A stretch of 64,000 bases of DNA from Congregibacter litoralis KT71 (lineage in GTDB: Bacteria > Pseudomonadota > Gammaproteobacteria > Pseudomonadales > Halieaceae). Both the position numbers and the translations under genes were made by a program. The stretch lies in the NCBI RefSeq assembly GCF_000153125.2, contig NZ_CM002299.1, positions 3,885,338 to 3,949,337 on the forward strand, given 5' to 3'. Of the stretch, positions 36,612-46,246 are shown piece by piece; within the stretch, counting starts at the first letter, position 1; every line of letters begins with the position of its first letter. The notes below the pieces were generated by a model. The model was not told where the DNA came from. It saw only the letters and a program-made list of their open reading frames with translations, and searched no databases.

Positions 36612-37046
36612 TCATTCTCCGTGAGGGTTGTGGGGATCGCGCGCGGCGCGCAGTGTAGCAAGCATCGCTTTGGGGATGCGACGGGGCGCCAGGGTTTCGG
36701 GGCTCACGCAGGCCAGGGATACCGCCGCCTCGGCAATGAGGTCCGTCCCCCGGCGCACGCACTGACGCAGCTTCAGGGAAGCGCCGCCCACGGCAGTGAG
36801 AGCCGCGGTGGCTTCCAACTCGTCATCAAGCATCGCGGGTTGCCGATAGCTGACGGACACATCGCTCACCACAAACATCAGCTCGTTATTGAAAATAGCC
36901 GCCCGGTCCATGCCCAGGGAGCGCATAAACTCCGTGCGGGCCCGCTCGATGTACTTGAGATAATTCACGTAATAGACAATGCCGCCCGCATCCGTGTCTT
37001 CGATGTAGACCCGAAGGGGCAGGGAAAATTCCCTCGCATCACCCAT
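36612..37046 (-). CDS. ybgC: Acyl-CoA thioesterase YbgC
   Basis: 144 residues of the hotdog fold, 4-hydroxybenzoyl-CoA thioesterase type. IEDTDAGGIVYYVNYLKYIERAR holds the catalytic Asp and the conserved helix start. It hydrolyses acyl-CoA or acyl-ACP and is associated with phospholipid enzymes in E. coli. It is the first gene of the tol-pal operon here and lies 6 bp after ruvB, so the ruv and tol genes may be transcribed together. Confidence 0.93.
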   Translation of the reverse strand: MGDAREFSLPLRVYIEDTDAGGIVYYVNYLKYIERARTEFMRSLGMDRAAIFNNELMFVVSDVSVSYRQPAMLDDELEATAALTAVGGASLKLRQCVRRGTDLIAEAAVSLACVSPETLAPRRIPKAMLATLRAARDPHNPHGE

Positions 37047-37052
37047 GGCGAC

Positions 37053-38123
37053 TTATTCACCCGGCCCGAGGGGCAGAGAGCCCTGACCGTCGCCGGGCTG
37101 GCCAGCCGACCGCTCGTCTCCCGGCATGGGCACACCAAAATGCTGGTAGGCAAGGCGCGTCACCATGCGCCCCCGGGGCGTTCTGATCATATAGCCCTGC
37201 TGAATCAGAAAAGGTTCGAGCACGTCTTCGATGGTGCCTCGCTCTTCGGAGATAGCAGCGGCAAGACTGTCGACGCCCACGGGGCCGCCATCAAATTTCT
37301 CGATCATCGCCAGGAGCAGGCGCCGGTCCAGATGATCAAAACCCTTGGCATCGACACTCAGCAGATCCAGGGCGCGATCGGCGATGTCGGCGTTGACCAT
37401 GCCGTCGCCTTTGACTTCAGCATAGTCCCGAACCCGACGGAGGAGTCGGTTGGCGATACGCGGCGTGCCCCGGGAGCGCCGGGCAATCTCCCGGGCCCCG
37501 TCGTCATCCATGGGAATCTCGAGGATTCGAGCGGACCGCGCCACAATCACGGCGAGATCCTCCACCCCGTAAAACTCCAGTCGTTGCACAATGCCAAAGC
37601 GATCCCGCAGGGGCGATGTCAGGAGGCCCGCGCGCGTGGTCGCTCCTACGAGGGTAAAGGGCGGTAAATCCAACTTGATGGACCGGGCGGCGGGACCCTC
37701 GCCGATCATGATGTCCAGCTGATAATCCTCCATAGCCGGATAGAGAATCTCCTCCACAAAGGGGCTCAGGCGATGAATCTCATCGATAAACAGAACATCG
37801 CCGGGCTCAAGATTGGTCATGAGAGCTGCGATATCACCGGCTTTTTCCAGCACGGGACCCGAGGTTGTCTTCAGGGACACGCCCATCTCATTGGCAATGA
37901 TGCTGGCCAGGGTGGTCTTGCCGAGGCCGGGAGGCCCGAAAATAAGGGTGTGGTCCAGGGGCTCTTCCCGGCCCTTGGCCGCGGCGAGAAAGATCTCCAT
38001 CTGCTCCCGGGCCACAGGCTGGCCGATGTACTCTCCCAGGGACTTGGGGCGCACCGCACGGTCCTGGGCGTCCTCCACGGTGCCCACGGGCTCCGGCGCA
38101 ATAAGGCGGTCTGTCTCAATCAT
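37053..38123 (-). CDS. ruvB: Holliday-junction branch-migration ATPase RuvB
   Basis: 356 residues, an AAA+ hexameric motor. Walker A is [11 protein letters not shown], Walker B is FIDEIHRL, and sensor/arginine-finger motifs lie in [19 protein letters not shown]. The C-terminal winged helix contains [16 protein letters not shown]. It pumps DNA through the RuvA-bound junction. It lies 27 bp downstream of ruvA. Confidence 0.97.
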   Translation of the reverse strand: MIETDRLIAPEPVGTVEDAQDRAVRPKSLGEYIGQPVAREQMEIFLAAAKGREEPLDHTLIFGPPGLGKTTLASIIANEMGVSLKTTSGPVLEKAGDIAALMTNLEPGDVLFIDEIHRLSPFVEEILYPAMEDYQLDIMIGEGPAARSIKLDLPPFTLVGATTRAGLLTSPLRDRFGIVQRLEFYGVEDLAVIVARSARILEIPMDDDGAREIARRSRGTPRIANRLLRRVRDYAEVKGDGMVNADIADRALDLLSVDAKGFDHLDRRLLLAMIEKFDGGPVGVDSLAAAISEERGTIEDVLEPFLIQQGYMIRTPRGRMVTRLAYQHFGVPMPGDERSAGQPGDGQGSLPLGPGE

Positions 38124-38150
38124 GAAAAATGCTGCCCTGCCTGCTGTGAT

Positions 38151-38762
38151 TTATTGGCCGCGAACCGTTGATCGCAGCGCCAAGCGTATCAATTCTTCGC
38201 TGTCGGAGATGTCATCGTTATCCACCCGAGCCACCAATCGCGCCGCCTCTGCGGGTTTGTAGCCCAAGGCCACCAGGGCGCCCTCGGCATCGCCCAGTTT
38301 ATCGGAGCTTGGTCCTGCCTGTCCGAGATTCGCGGACTCCCCGGGCCCGGGTTCCAGCCAGCCGGAGACGCGATCACGCATTTCAATGAGGAGCCGCTCG
38401 GCGGTTTTTTTACCGACGCCCGGAAGCGCCACGAGAGCGCTGAGATCATCGTCGTGGACGGCCCGCGCAAAGCGTTCGCCGTCCATACCCGACAGAATGG
38501 TCAGGGCCAGTTTCGGGCCGACGCCATTCACCTTGATTAAATGCCGGAACAACTCCCGGTCCCGGGCGCTGACAAAACCGTAGAGCGTCTGCGCATCTTC
38601 GCGCACCGCATGATGCGTGAGGAGTGTCACCACCTCCCCCAGCGCGGGTAGCTGAAACAGCGTGGTCATGGGCACCTGCAGCTCGTAGCCGACACCGCCC
38701 ACGTCTACCAGAATCTCTGGCGGCTGCTTCTGCAACAAGGTTCCTGATATTCGACCGATCAA
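38151..38762 (-). CDS. ruvA: Holliday-junction DNA-binding protein RuvA
   Basis: 203 residues with the OB-fold (MIGRISGTLLQK), two helix-hairpin-helix motifs (LIKVNGVGPKLAL and LVALPGVGKKTAERL) and a C-terminal RuvB-binding domain (EGALVALGYKPAEAARLV). The start codon is TTG, with AGAGGA upstream; MIGRI is the invariant family N-terminus, so the TTG start is secure. Confidence 0.96.
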   Translation of the reverse strand: MIGRISGTLLQKQPPEILVDVGGVGYELQVPMTTLFQLPALGEVVTLLTHHAVREDAQTLYGFVSARDRELFRHLIKVNGVGPKLALTILSGMDGERFARAVHDDDLSALVALPGVGKKTAERLLIEMRDRVSGWLEPGPGESANLGQAGPSSDKLGDAEGALVALGYKPAEAARLVARVDNDDISDSEELIRLALRSTVRGQ

Positions 38763-38787
38763 CGCTTGCGTCCTCTTTTATCTGGCT

Positions 38788-38833
38788 GACTTTGTCTGGA
38801 TGACTTTGTCTGGCCGACTTTGTCTGGATGACT
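38788..38833. repeat. 14-bp tandem repeat between ruvC and ruvA
   Basis: GACTTTGTCTGGAT occurs at 38788-38801, 38802-38815 (ending CC) and 38816-38829, with a partial unit after it and a degenerate one before. It lies in the 106-bp non-coding gap between ruvC and ruvA. Confidence 0.9.
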
Positions 38834-38868
38834 GTGAGCTGTCTACAACGGCGGTGCGACGGCCCGGA

Positions 38869-39387
38869 CTAGCGCAGGCGCCCGCGGCGAATAGCTGTGG
38901 CACCGACCACACGCACCAATCCCTCCCGGGTGTGGGCGTGGCACAGGGCCGCCGCCAGAGCGTCCGCAGCATCCTCCTGAGGGGCTCCAGGAAGTTTTAG
39001 CAGCGCCTTCACCATATGCTGGACCTGGGCTTTATCTGCGGCTCCCGTGCCCACCACGGATTGTTTGATTTGCCGTGCGGAGTACTCGCTGACCTCCAGC
39101 CCCCTCAACACACAGGGCACGATCGCAGCCCCCCGGGCCTGACCCAGCTTCAACGCCGCATCGGCACTCTTGGCCAGAAAAACCTGCTCCACAGACAACT
39201 CCGTGGGCCCGTGGAGCTCCACCAGTTCCGCAACACTCTCAGCAATAATTCGCAGACGCTCGGGCAAGGCCCCTTTCGGCAGCCGGATAACGCCGCTGGT
39301 GATATAGCTGTTTTTACCGTTGAGGGTACTGATGATGCCAAAGCCCGTTTTCTGGGACCCGGGATCAATGCCAAGAATTATTGCCAT
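38869..39387 (-). CDS. ruvC: Holliday-junction resolvase RuvC
   Basis: 172 residues, RNase H-like dimeric nuclease that cuts four-way junctions. GIDPGSQKTGFG supplies the first catalytic Asp (about residue 8), SVEQVFLA the Glu, and the C-terminal DAADALAAALCHAH the remaining acidic residues. It is the first gene of ruvCAB, the usual gammaproteobacterial order, and is separated from ruvA by a 14-bp tandem repeat. Confidence 0.96.
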   Translation of the reverse strand: MAIILGIDPGSQKTGFGIISTLNGKNSYITSGVIRLPKGALPERLRIIAESVAELVELHGPTELSVEQVFLAKSADAALKLGQARGAAIVPCVLRGLEVSEYSARQIKQSVVGTGAADKAQVQHMVKALLKLPGAPQEDAADALAAALCHAHTREGLVRVVGATAIRRGRLR

Positions 39388-39500
39388 GCCGTGCGCCCAA
39401 CCGGTCGCTGTGCCCGATCACCATGATATGTATAAATATACAGGGTTTCCAGCGGCTTCAGTGCTAAACGCAGCTCAAAAGCAAAGTCCGGGGGAGTCCC

Positions 39501-40247
39501 TCAGGACATCGCCTCAAGGACTTCATCGGGGATATCCACATTGGAATAGACGTTCTGCACATCATCCAGCTCTTCCAGGGCGTCGATGAGTCCCATCACG
39601 GTTTCAGCGCCGCTGGCGTCCACGGGTACCGTGGTAGAGGCAATCATGGTGACTTCGCTCTCCGCGGGCTCCAGTCCGGATGCTTCCAGCGTGGTTTTTA
39701 CCGCTGAGAGATCCTCCCAGGCCGTGGTTACTTCGATGGAGCCATCATCCGCTGCTTCTACATCTTCAGCGCCGGCTTCCAGAGCCGCTTCCATGACCTG
39801 CTCTTCATCGGTTCCCGGTGCAAAGCTGATCTGCCCCTTACGCTCAAAGAGGTAGGCAACGGATCCATCCGTGCCCAGGTTGCCGCCGCGCTTGCTGAAG
39901 GCATGACGCACTTCGGCTACGGTGCGGTTGCGGTTGTCCGTCATGACCTCGACCAGCACCGCAACGCCTCCGGGGGCGTAACCTTCGTAGGTCAGTTCCT
40001 CGACATCATCCGCTTCGTTGTTCCCCGCGCCGCGCGCGATGGCACGATCAATGGTGTCGCGGGTCATGTTGGAGCCCAGAGCCTTGTCCACGGCAGCGCG
40101 TAACCGGGGATTGTCCTCGGGGAGAGGCCCGCCCTGCTTCGCCGCCACCACAAGCTCCCGGATGAGCTTGGTAAACATCTTTCCGCGCTTGGCATCCTGA
40201 GCCGCTTTGCGATGCTTGATATTGGCCCACTTACTATGTCCAGCCAT
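39501..40247 (-). CDS. yebC: YebC/PmpR-family regulator
   Basis: About 248 residues. It starts [22 protein letters not shown], the family signature, and contains [18 protein letters not shown] and the C-terminal [14 protein letters not shown]. Family members act as transcription regulators, and recent work links some of them to ribosomes stalled at proline-rich stretches. The ATG at 40247 has GGGAGG 8 nt upstream. It lies between aspS and ruvC as in Pseudomonas. Confidence 0.95.
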   Translation of the reverse strand: MAGHSKWANIKHRKAAQDAKRGKMFTKLIRELVVAAKQGGPLPEDNPRLRAAVDKALGSNMTRDTIDRAIARGAGNNEADDVEELTYEGYAPGGVAVLVEVMTDNRNRTVAEVRHAFSKRGGNLGTDGSVAYLFERKGQISFAPGTDEEQVMEAALEAGAEDVEAADDGSIEVTTAWEDLSAVKTTLEASGLEPAESEVTMIASTTVPVDASGAETVMGLIDALEELDDVQNVYSNVDIPDEVLEAMS

Positions 40248-40284
40248 CAGCAATCCTCCCTTATTTTCCTATGCGCAGCTGTTG

Positions 40285-40313
40285 CTGCGCGGGCAGTGAG
40301 CCCCCTCGCGCAG
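40285..40313 (-). other. GC-rich hairpin between aspS and yebC
   Basis: CTGCGCG and CGCGCAG pair, with an inner GGGC/GCCC stem. No T-run follows on the minus strand, so it could attenuate or stabilise the message rather than end it. Confidence 0.4.
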
Positions 40314-40316
40314 GAC

Positions 40317-42098
40317 TCAGCTATCCCCGGTCTTCTTTTCCTGCTCCCGCAAACGGATATGCAGCTCCCGAAGTTGCGCCGCACCCACGGTGCCCGGTGC
40401 CTCGGTCATGACGCAGGCAGCAGTTTGGGTTTTGGGAAAGGCAATCACGTCGCGAATCGATGCCGCGCCGCTCATGAGCATCACGATGCGGTCCAGACCA
40501 AAGGCCAGTCCGCCATGGGGTGGCGCCCCATACTTGAGAGCATCGAGGAGAAAGCCGAACTTCTCCCGCGCTTCCTCGGGGTCGATGCCCAGGATATCGA
40601 ATACCGCTTCCTGGGTTTCGAGGTTGTGAATACGCACGCTGCCCCCGCCAAGCTCGGTGCCGTTGAGCACCATATCGTAGGCCCGGGAGAGAGCCTCACC
40701 GGGATGCTCCCGCAGGGTCGCCAGGTCGCAGGCCGGTGCGGTAAAGGGGTGGTGAAGGGGCGTCCAGCCACCATCGCCATCGTCTTCAAACATGGGGAAA
40801 TCGACAACCCACAGCGGGGCCCAGCCATCCCCGACCAGCCCCTGATCGCTACCCACCTTGATGCGCAGCGCACCCAGGGCTTCGTTGACGATTCCGGCGC
40901 GGTCCGCACCAAAGAAAACAATATCCCCATTGGCGACGCCGAGGCGTTCCATCATGGAGGCCACAACATCTTCGGGCATAAACTTAAGAATCGGTGACTG
41001 CAGCCCCTCCACGCCCGCAGCAAGATCGTTCACTTTGATCCAGGCGAGACCCCGGGCGCCGTAGTTGCCTACGTAGCGGGTGTAATCGTCAATTTCTTTG
41101 CGGGAGATTGACGCGCCGCCGGGCACCTTCAGCGCCGCCACGCGACCGAGGGGGTCATCGGCAGGGCCGCGGAAAACCTTGAAATCCACCTGCTGCATCA
41201 GATCATCCACGGAGACCAGTTCCAGGGGAATGCGCAGATCGGGCTTGTCGGAACCGAAACGCTCCATGGCCTCCGCCCAGGTCATATGGGGGAAGTCGGG
41301 CAAGTCCACGTCCAGCACTGCCTTGAAGAGTCCCCGCACCATGCGCTCGGTAATCTCCATGATCCCCGCCTCGTCCATAAACGAGGTTTCAATATCGATC
41401 TGGGTGAATTCCGGCTGGCGGTCTGCGCGAAGATCCTCATCGCGGAAACACTTGGCAATCTGGTAGTACCGATCAAAGCCCGAGACCATGAGCAGCTGCT
41501 TAAAAAGCTGTGGCGACTGGGGCAAAGCAAAGAACTGCCCCGGATGGGTTCGACTGGGCACGAGGTAATCCCGTGCGCCCTCGGGGGTCGCCCGCGTGAG
41601 GATCGGCGTTTCGATGTCCAGAAAGCCCTCCCCATGGAGGAAACGACGTACAGCGTCGGTCACTTCAGACCGCAGGCGCAGACGCTGCTGCATCTCGGGA
41701 CGGCGAAGATCCATGTAGCGATAACGCAGACGAACCTCTTCCCCCACGGAGGTGTGCTCATCCAGTTGAAAAGGCGGCGTTGCGGCGGTATTCAGTACCT
41801 CGATCTCTTTACCCAGCACCTCGATTTCACCCGTGGGCATGCTGGGATTGACCGTTGCTTCGCTTCGAGCACGCACCCGCCCCGTGACCTTGAGCACATA
41901 CTCGCTGCGCACGCGATCGGCGGTCGCAAAATGCTCTTCGGTGTCAGGATCAAATACCACCTGGACGATGCCGTCCCGGTCGCGCAGATCGAGAAAAATA
42001 ACGCCGCCGTGGTCTCGGCGTCGGTCCACCCAACCGCAGAGGGTGACGGTTTCATCGATATCAGCGCTTCTAAGAAGGCCGCAGTTATGGCTGCGCAT
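40317..42098 (-). CDS. aspS: Aspartyl-tRNA synthetase
   Basis: 593 residues, class II synthetase of the bacterial type. An N-terminal OB-fold binds the anticodon ([20 protein letters not shown]). Class II motifs follow: [38 protein letters not shown] and the C-terminal [13 protein letters not shown]. The large bacterial insertion domain lies between motifs 2 and 3. It charges tRNA-Asp (possibly also tRNA-Asn in some organisms). It heads the conserved aspS-yebC-ruvCAB block. Confidence 0.97.
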   Translation of the reverse strand: MRSHNCGLLRSADIDETVTLCGWVDRRRDHGGVIFLDLRDRDGIVQVVFDPDTEEHFATADRVRSEYVLKVTGRVRARSEATVNPSMPTGEIEVLGKEIEVLNTAATPPFQLDEHTSVGEEVRLRYRYMDLRRPEMQQRLRLRSEVTDAVRRFLHGEGFLDIETPILTRATPEGARDYLVPSRTHPGQFFALPQSPQLFKQLLMVSGFDRYYQIAKCFRDEDLRADRQPEFTQIDIETSFMDEAGIMEITERMVRGLFKAVLDVDLPDFPHMTWAEAMERFGSDKPDLRIPLELVSVDDLMQQVDFKVFRGPADDPLGRVAALKVPGGASISRKEIDDYTRYVGNYGARGLAWIKVNDLAAGVEGLQSPILKFMPEDVVASMMERLGVANGDIVFFGADRAGIVNEALGALRIKVGSDQGLVGDGWAPLWVVDFPMFEDDGDGGWTPLHHPFTAPACDLATLREHPGEALSRAYDMVLNGTELGGGSVRIHNLETQEAVFDILGIDPEEAREKFGFLLDALKYGAPPHGGLAFGLDRIVMLMSGAASIRDVIAFPKTQTAACVMTEAPGTVGAAQLRELHIRLREQEKKTGDS

Positions 42099-42166
42099 GG
42101 TGGTTCCTATTTTCGGAGATAAATTCGGGGTTAAATTGCGTGCTTATTGCGTCGTCGGAGCAATAA

Positions 42167-42484
42167 TCAAGCGGCGGAGCTATCGCCACCGGAGGACGCC
42201 TTCGCAGGCTTACCGGGAGCGGTATCTTTTTTGGAACTCTCTTTGCTGCCGGCGTCTTTGGCACCCGTATCAGCACTGTCACCAGCGAGATTTTTCTTGT
42301 TACCGCTCTTGAAGTCCGTCTCGTACCAGCCGCTGCCTGCAAGCCTGAAGGCTGCGGCAGAGACCTTTTTACGCAGGGATGCCTTGCCACAGGCCGGGCA
42401 ATCGGTAAGCGGGGGATCACTGATTTTACGCAGAGCTTCGTGGAGCTCACCGCACTCAGTGCACTGATATTCGTATATGGGCAT
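42167..42484 (-). CDS. FmdB-family zinc-ribbon protein
   Basis: 105 residues. The N-terminal zinc ribbon is MPIYEYQCTECGELHEAL and TDCPACG (four Cys), followed by LRKKVSAAAFRLAGSGWYETD. The last 45 residues are a low-complexity Lys/Ser/Ala/Gly/Asp tail. The family is a putative regulator or zinc-binding adaptor without a settled role. It lies 68 bp before aspS on the same strand and may be cotranscribed. Confidence 0.9.
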   Translation of the reverse strand: MPIYEYQCTECGELHEALRKISDPPLTDCPACGKASLRKKVSAAAFRLAGSGWYETDFKSGNKKNLAGDSADTGAKDAGSKESSKKDTAPGKPAKASSGGDSSAA

Positions 42485-42776
42485 GGCAGTAAATCCTTCC
42501 TATACAAGGGCATGTCGCCGATGCATGGGGCCGTCGAGACCTTTTTCTGCACAAGCGCGCAGGCGACAGGCATTTTAAAAAGCGGCGCGGATTCTACCTC
42601 AGCTCGCGAAGCGAACCAATGGAAATACGTCGACCCTGAAACCGGCAGACGGGGGAGCGAAAGGCCCGCCCGACGTCGAATTGACGTCGCACAGACCCGG
42701 TAGTTCTTACTAAAAGGCCGTTCTTGCAAGACCGCGCCAGCATTCCTGCGCGGGACTTTCGCTAGACCTGCACTAC

Positions 42777-42804
42777 CTGCGAGGAACTTGCTGCGAGGAA
42801 CTTG
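42777..42804. repeat. 14-bp tandem duplication
   Basis: CTGCGAGGAACTTG occurs at 42777-42790 and 42791-42804, with flanking copies of GCACTACCTGC. Non-coding. Confidence 0.85.
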
Positions 42805-42833
42805 CACTACCTGCAACTCCCCGCACAAAGATA

Positions 42834-42853
42834 AGCGCCTCCGAGGAGGCGCT
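42834..42853 (-). terminator. Hairpin after the HU gene
   Basis: A 9-bp perfect stem (42834-42842 with 42845-42853) and a 2-nt loop lie about 27 bp after the stop. The T-rich stretch following it is short. Confidence 0.6.
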
Positions 42854-42879
42854 CATCCGGCCTTAACCCATTCCCGATA

Positions 42880-43302
42880 TCAGGACTGGGCAAACTCCTT
42901 CATTTTCTTCAATGGGCGAACTTTTACCGCAACGCTCGCTGGCTTCGCCTTGAACATAGTCTCTTCGCCGGTGAAGGGGTTGATTCCCTTGCGAGCCTTG
43001 ACCGCAGGCTTCTTGACCGTCGTGATCTTCATAAGACCCGGCAGCGTGAATTCGCCTACCGCACGCTTCTTGATGCTGCGCTCAATGAGTGTTTCCAGCT
43101 CAGTCATCACATCGCCGACCTGCTTCTTGGTCAGACCTGTGCTCTCAGCAATGCTGGCCATGACCTGGGTCTTGGTCATTTTCTCTTTGAGTGCGGGTGC
43201 TGGCTTCTTGACGGGGGCTGCGGCTTTTTTGGCAGGTGCCTTTTTGGCTACTGCTTTTTTCTTGGCCGGAGCTTTCTTTGCTGCTGCTTTGCGTGTCGCC
43301 AT
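42880..43302 (-). CDS. HU-family DNA-binding protein with histone H1-like tail
   Basis: 140 residues. The first about 40 are Lys/Ala/Pro repeats (KKAPAKK, KKAVAKKAPAKK, AAPVKKPAPA) like the tail of eukaryotic or bacterial H1-like histones. The rest is an HU/IHF domain: TKTQVMASIAESTGLTKKQVGDVM, FTLPGLMKITTVKKPAVKARKG and NPFTGEETMFKAKPASVAVKVRP, with the beta-arm and its conserved Arg-Lys-Gly-x-Asn-Pro. It packages or bends DNA; the tail should bind DNA nonspecifically or bridge it. Its gene is divergent from proS. Confidence 0.9.
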   Translation of the reverse strand: MATRKAAAKKAPAKKKAVAKKAPAKKAAAPVKKPAPALKEKMTKTQVMASIAESTGLTKKQVGDVMTELETLIERSIKKRAVGEFTLPGLMKITTVKKPAVKARKGINPFTGEETMFKAKPASVAVKVRPLKKMKEFAQS

Positions 43303-43772
43303 GATGATAAACCTTCCTTACGGTTTGGGGTTTTATGTTTCATAGCGCGACGGTTTTCTGCCGGGGTCCAGATGCCTGAGCATGCGCGGTAAAAACAGCC
43401 ACGGCCAAAGCCGTCGCCGTCCTCCACACACCCCGGTCCGAAGACCAGAGCAGGAGCGTTGTCAGAAAAAACGTCGCGTTTCTCCATTTAATGACCTGGG
43501 CATACAAGCCATGATTTTCCCTGACACGGTTCCCTGACAAACAGCTCAAAGCACTGTGTACAAAGGCTAAATCACAACTCGACGACATGTATAAATCACT
43601 TGACCCTGTAATACAAGCGTTTATCGCAACGCATGGCAAAAAAACCCTATTTTTTTAGGTATTTCATGCAAAACTGCGTTTCCTTGCGGCAAAATTCATG
43701 ACATTCGTTTCTGTACCGCCACGCGATTGCGACTTACACTCCCCCACCATTACGGGAACAAGGAAACACCCC
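43303..43772. other. Divergent intergenic region between HU and proS
   Basis: About 470 bp with no gene I can support. It includes the HU promoter candidate and an AT-rich stretch (43637-43670) before proS that probably holds the proS promoter. Two nearby copies of TTCCCTGACA (around 43516 and 43530) are seen without a known role. Confidence 0.5.
43588..43616 (-). promoter_or_regulatory. Sigma70-type promoter for the HU gene
   Basis: On the minus strand, TTGTAT (43616-43611) and TATACA (43593-43588) are separated by 17 bp. The transcript would start near 43581 with a leader of about 280 nt before the HU start. Confidence 0.45.
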
Positions 43773-45488
43773 ATGCGCAGTAGCGAGTTTCTCATCACTA
43801 CGCACAAAGAAACCCCGGCAGACGCGGAGATCATCAGCCACCGGCTTATGCTCCGCGCCGGACTCATCCGCAAGCTGTCCTCAGGGCTTTACACCTGGAT
43901 GCCCATGGGGCTTCGGGTGCTACGCAAGGTAGAGCGCGTTGTCCGCGAGGAAATGGACGCGTCGGGCGCCCTGGAACTGGCCATGCCCATGGTCCAGCCC
44001 GCGGAGCTGTGGGAGGAATCCGGTCGCTGGGAACAGTACGGTCCCGAATTGCTGCGCATTCAGGACCGGCACCAGCGGGACTTTTGCCTCGGGCCCACCC
44101 ACGAGGAAGTCATTACCGACATCGTGCGTAACGAAATCAGCAGTTATAAACAGCTCCCTCTGAATCTGTATCAGATTCAGAACAAGGTCCGCGATGAGAT
44201 TCGCCCCCGCTTTGGCGTGATGCGCGCCCGGGAGTTTCTTATGAAAGATGCCTACTCCTTTCACGCCGATGCGACCTCACTGGAGGCGACCTACGGGGTC
44301 ATGCACGGAGCCTATACCCGGATATTTGAGCGCCTGGGCCTGGATTTTCGTCCGGTGATGGCCGATAGCGGCAGCATCGGAGGCAACACCTCCCATGAGT
44401 TTCACGTCCTCGCGGATTCCGGAGAAGACGCCATCGCCTTTAGCGACGGCAGCGATTACGCTGCCAATATCGAGCGAGCCGAGACCGTCGATCAGCAGGC
44501 GCAGCGACCGGCACCGGCAAAAGCGCTGAATAAAGTCGCCACCCCCGGCGTTAAAACCATCGCGGACCTCTGCGCCGCGCTCGAGTTAGCACCAGAGACT
44601 ACCGTGAAGACCCTCATTGTGGAGGGCGCCGAGGAGGGCCTTGTGGCCCTGGTGATCCGCGGTGACCATGAACTCAATAGCGTCAAGGCGGAGAAACACC
44701 CGCTCGTGGCAAGCCCCCTGCGCATGGCGACAGAAGAGGAAGCCGAGGCAGCCTGTGGCGCCGGCTTTGGCTCCATCGGTCCCGTGGGTCTCTCCCTACC
44801 CATTGTTGCGGACTTCAGCGCAGCGGCCTGCGCGGACTTTTACTGCGGTGCCAACAGCAGGGAGGAACATTTCGAGGGAGCGAATTGGGACAGAGATATC
44901 AGCGACTACCAGAGCGCTGATCTGCGCAACGTGGTCGCTGGCGATCCCAGTCCCGACGGCAAGGGGCAGCTGCAGATTCGCCGCGGCATTGAGGTAGGAC
45001 ACATCTTTCAGCTGGGGACCAAGTACAGCGAGGCCATGAACGCCAGGGTCCTCGACGAAACCGGCCGCAATGTCACGCTGAGTATGGGGTGCTACGGCAT
45101 TGGTGTGAGCCGCATTGTGGCCGCCGCCATCGAGCAGAACCATGACGACCGCGGAATTATCTGGCCCAGCGCCATGGCACCCTTCCAGCTCGCCATCGTG
45201 CCTCTGAACATGCACAAGTCCGCCGCGGTTGCCGAAGCCGCAGAGACGCTGCACCAGGAGTGCCTGGCCCTGGGAATCGAAGTGCTGATGGATGATCGGA
45301 ACGAGCGCCCGGGCGTAAAGTTTGCCGACATGGAGCTCCTGGGCATTCCCCATCGCATCGTCATTGGCGATCGCTCCCTGGCGGAAGGCGAGATTGAATA
45401 TCAGGGACGTCGGGACGCCGACTCCCAGCGCGTAGCCCTGACCGAGGCCATGAGCTTTATCACCGCGCAACTGACATCGGGTAGCTGA
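43773..45488 (+). CDS. proS: Prolyl-tRNA synthetase
   Basis: About 571 residues, class II, bacterial type with the INS editing domain (about residues 220-400) that removes misacylated Ala-tRNA-Pro. Motif 2 is [25 protein letters not shown] (partial), motif 3 lies near [18 protein letters not shown], and the C-terminal anticodon domain ends the protein. The start at 43773 ([10 protein letters not shown]) has AAGGAAA upstream and gives the E. coli length (572). The frame could begin 25 codons earlier, but those residues are not conserved in the family. Confidence 0.96.
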   Translation: MRSSEFLITTHKETPADAEIISHRLMLRAGLIRKLSSGLYTWMPMGLRVLRKVERVVREEMDASGALELAMPMVQPAELWEESGRWEQYGPELLRIQDRHQRDFCLGPTHEEVITDIVRNEISSYKQLPLNLYQIQNKVRDEIRPRFGVMRAREFLMKDAYSFHADATSLEATYGVMHGAYTRIFERLGLDFRPVMADSGSIGGNTSHEFHVLADSGEDAIAFSDGSDYAANIERAETVDQQAQRPAPAKALNKVATPGVKTIADLCAALELAPETTVKTLIVEGAEEGLVALVIRGDHELNSVKAEKHPLVASPLRMATEEEAEAACGAGFGSIGPVGLSLPIVADFSAAACADFYCGANSREEHFEGANWDRDISDYQSADLRNVVAGDPSPDGKGQLQIRRGIEVGHIFQLGTKYSEAMNARVLDETGRNVTLSMGCYGIGVSRIVAAAIEQNHDDRGIIWPSAMAPFQLAIVPLNMHKSAAVAEAAETLHQECLALGIEVLMDDRNERPGVKFADMELLGIPHRIVIGDRSLAEGEIEYQGRRDADSQRVALTEAMSFITAQLTSGS

Positions 45489-45495
45489 AATCGCC

Positions 45496-46101
45496 TTGCT
45501 CCGGCCTCTGCTGTATCTCTGTATCACGACGCTGTTGAGCGTCGCGGCCGCAGCCTCTGCGCAGAGCGATGGCGCCACCGATGGCGAGGCCCGGGAAGCA
45601 CTGCGACAATTTCTCGAAGCCAACATCGCCGCCAGCGAGAGCTTCGATGACCGCTTCGACGCGGAAGTGTGGCTCGTGGACATGGGGGCAAGGCTCACGC
45701 GCTACGTTCCCGATGCCGACAAACGACTGCAATTACTTCGACAGGTGCACGCCGCGGCAAGCCGCAGCGACCTGGCACCGGAGCTGGTGCTGGCCGTGAT
45801 TGAGGTAGAAAGCCATTTTGATCGCTTTGCCGTATCCCGCGTTGGCGCGCAGGGGCTGATGCAGGTTATGCCCTTCTGGAAAGACGAGATCGGTCGTCCC
45901 GGCGACAATCTCACGAACAATCTCACGAATCTTGACTACGGATGCCGGATTCTGCAGTTCTATCTCCAACGGGAAAATGGCGTGCTCCCCCGGGCCCTCG
46001 CCGCCTACAACGGCAGCAGCGGCAGCGCCACCTACAGCGACAAGGTTAAGACCGCCTGGCGGGAGCACTGGCGAACCGGCAATCTCGATTGGAGCGACTA
46101 G
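45496..46101 (+). CDS. Lytic murein transglycosylase (SLT domain)
   Basis: 201 residues. A signal peptide (LYLCITTLLSVAAAASA) is followed by a helical stretch and an SLT domain: AVIEVESHFDRFAVSRVGAQGLMQVMPFW, NLTNLDYGCRILQFYL and ALAAYNGS. The Glu in EVESHFD is the catalytic residue. It would cleave peptidoglycan with anhydromuropeptide release in the periplasm. The start is a TTG (45496) 7 bp after proS, so the two may be cotranscribed; no ATG nearby keeps the signal peptide. Confidence 0.87.
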   Translation: MLRPLLYLCITTLLSVAAAASAQSDGATDGEAREALRQFLEANIAASESFDDRFDAEVWLVDMGARLTRYVPDADKRLQLLRQVHAAASRSDLAPELVLAVIEVESHFDRFAVSRVGAQGLMQVMPFWKDEIGRPGDNLTNNLTNLDYGCRILQFYLQRENGVLPRALAAYNGSSGSATYSDKVKTAWREHWRTGNLDWSD

Positions 46102-46190
46102 GCGTTTGACATGGCGGAGCACCCGAAACACACTCACGACAAGAGGCTCAAAGGCGTTAACTGTGCACCCCACAGAGTTTTTACTACCAC

Positions 46191-46246
46191 GAGCGCACTG
46201 ACATGAGCGCACTGACATGAGCGCACCGACATGAGCGCACTGACAT
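46191..46246 (+). repeat. 14-bp tandem repeat carrying successive start codons
   Basis: Four units GAGCGCACTGACAT (third has C for T) lie at 46191-46204, 46205-46218, 46219-46232 and 46233-46246. Three boundaries make ATG: 46203, 46217 and 46231, in three different frames. The first two give five-codon frames (MSALT and MSAPT) that end in ATGA overlaps with the next ATG. Only the third enters the LuxR gene. Confidence 0.92.

Larger units (their letters stand above)
42485..42879. other. Intergenic region between the FmdB-type gene and the HU gene
   Basis: About 395 bp with no convincing gene. It holds a 14-bp tandem duplication (42777-42804), an 11-bp repeat (GCACTACCTGC) on either side of it, and the HU terminator hairpin. 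The rest shows nothing I can name. Confidence 0.6.

Noticed and set aside
42085..42828. 247-codon minus-strand frame overlapping the FmdB-type gene
   Set aside because: It covers the zinc-ribbon gene in another frame, and its residues resemble no family.
46191..46246. Possible CRISPR-like repeat
   Set aside because: Units are contiguous, 14 bp, without spacers.
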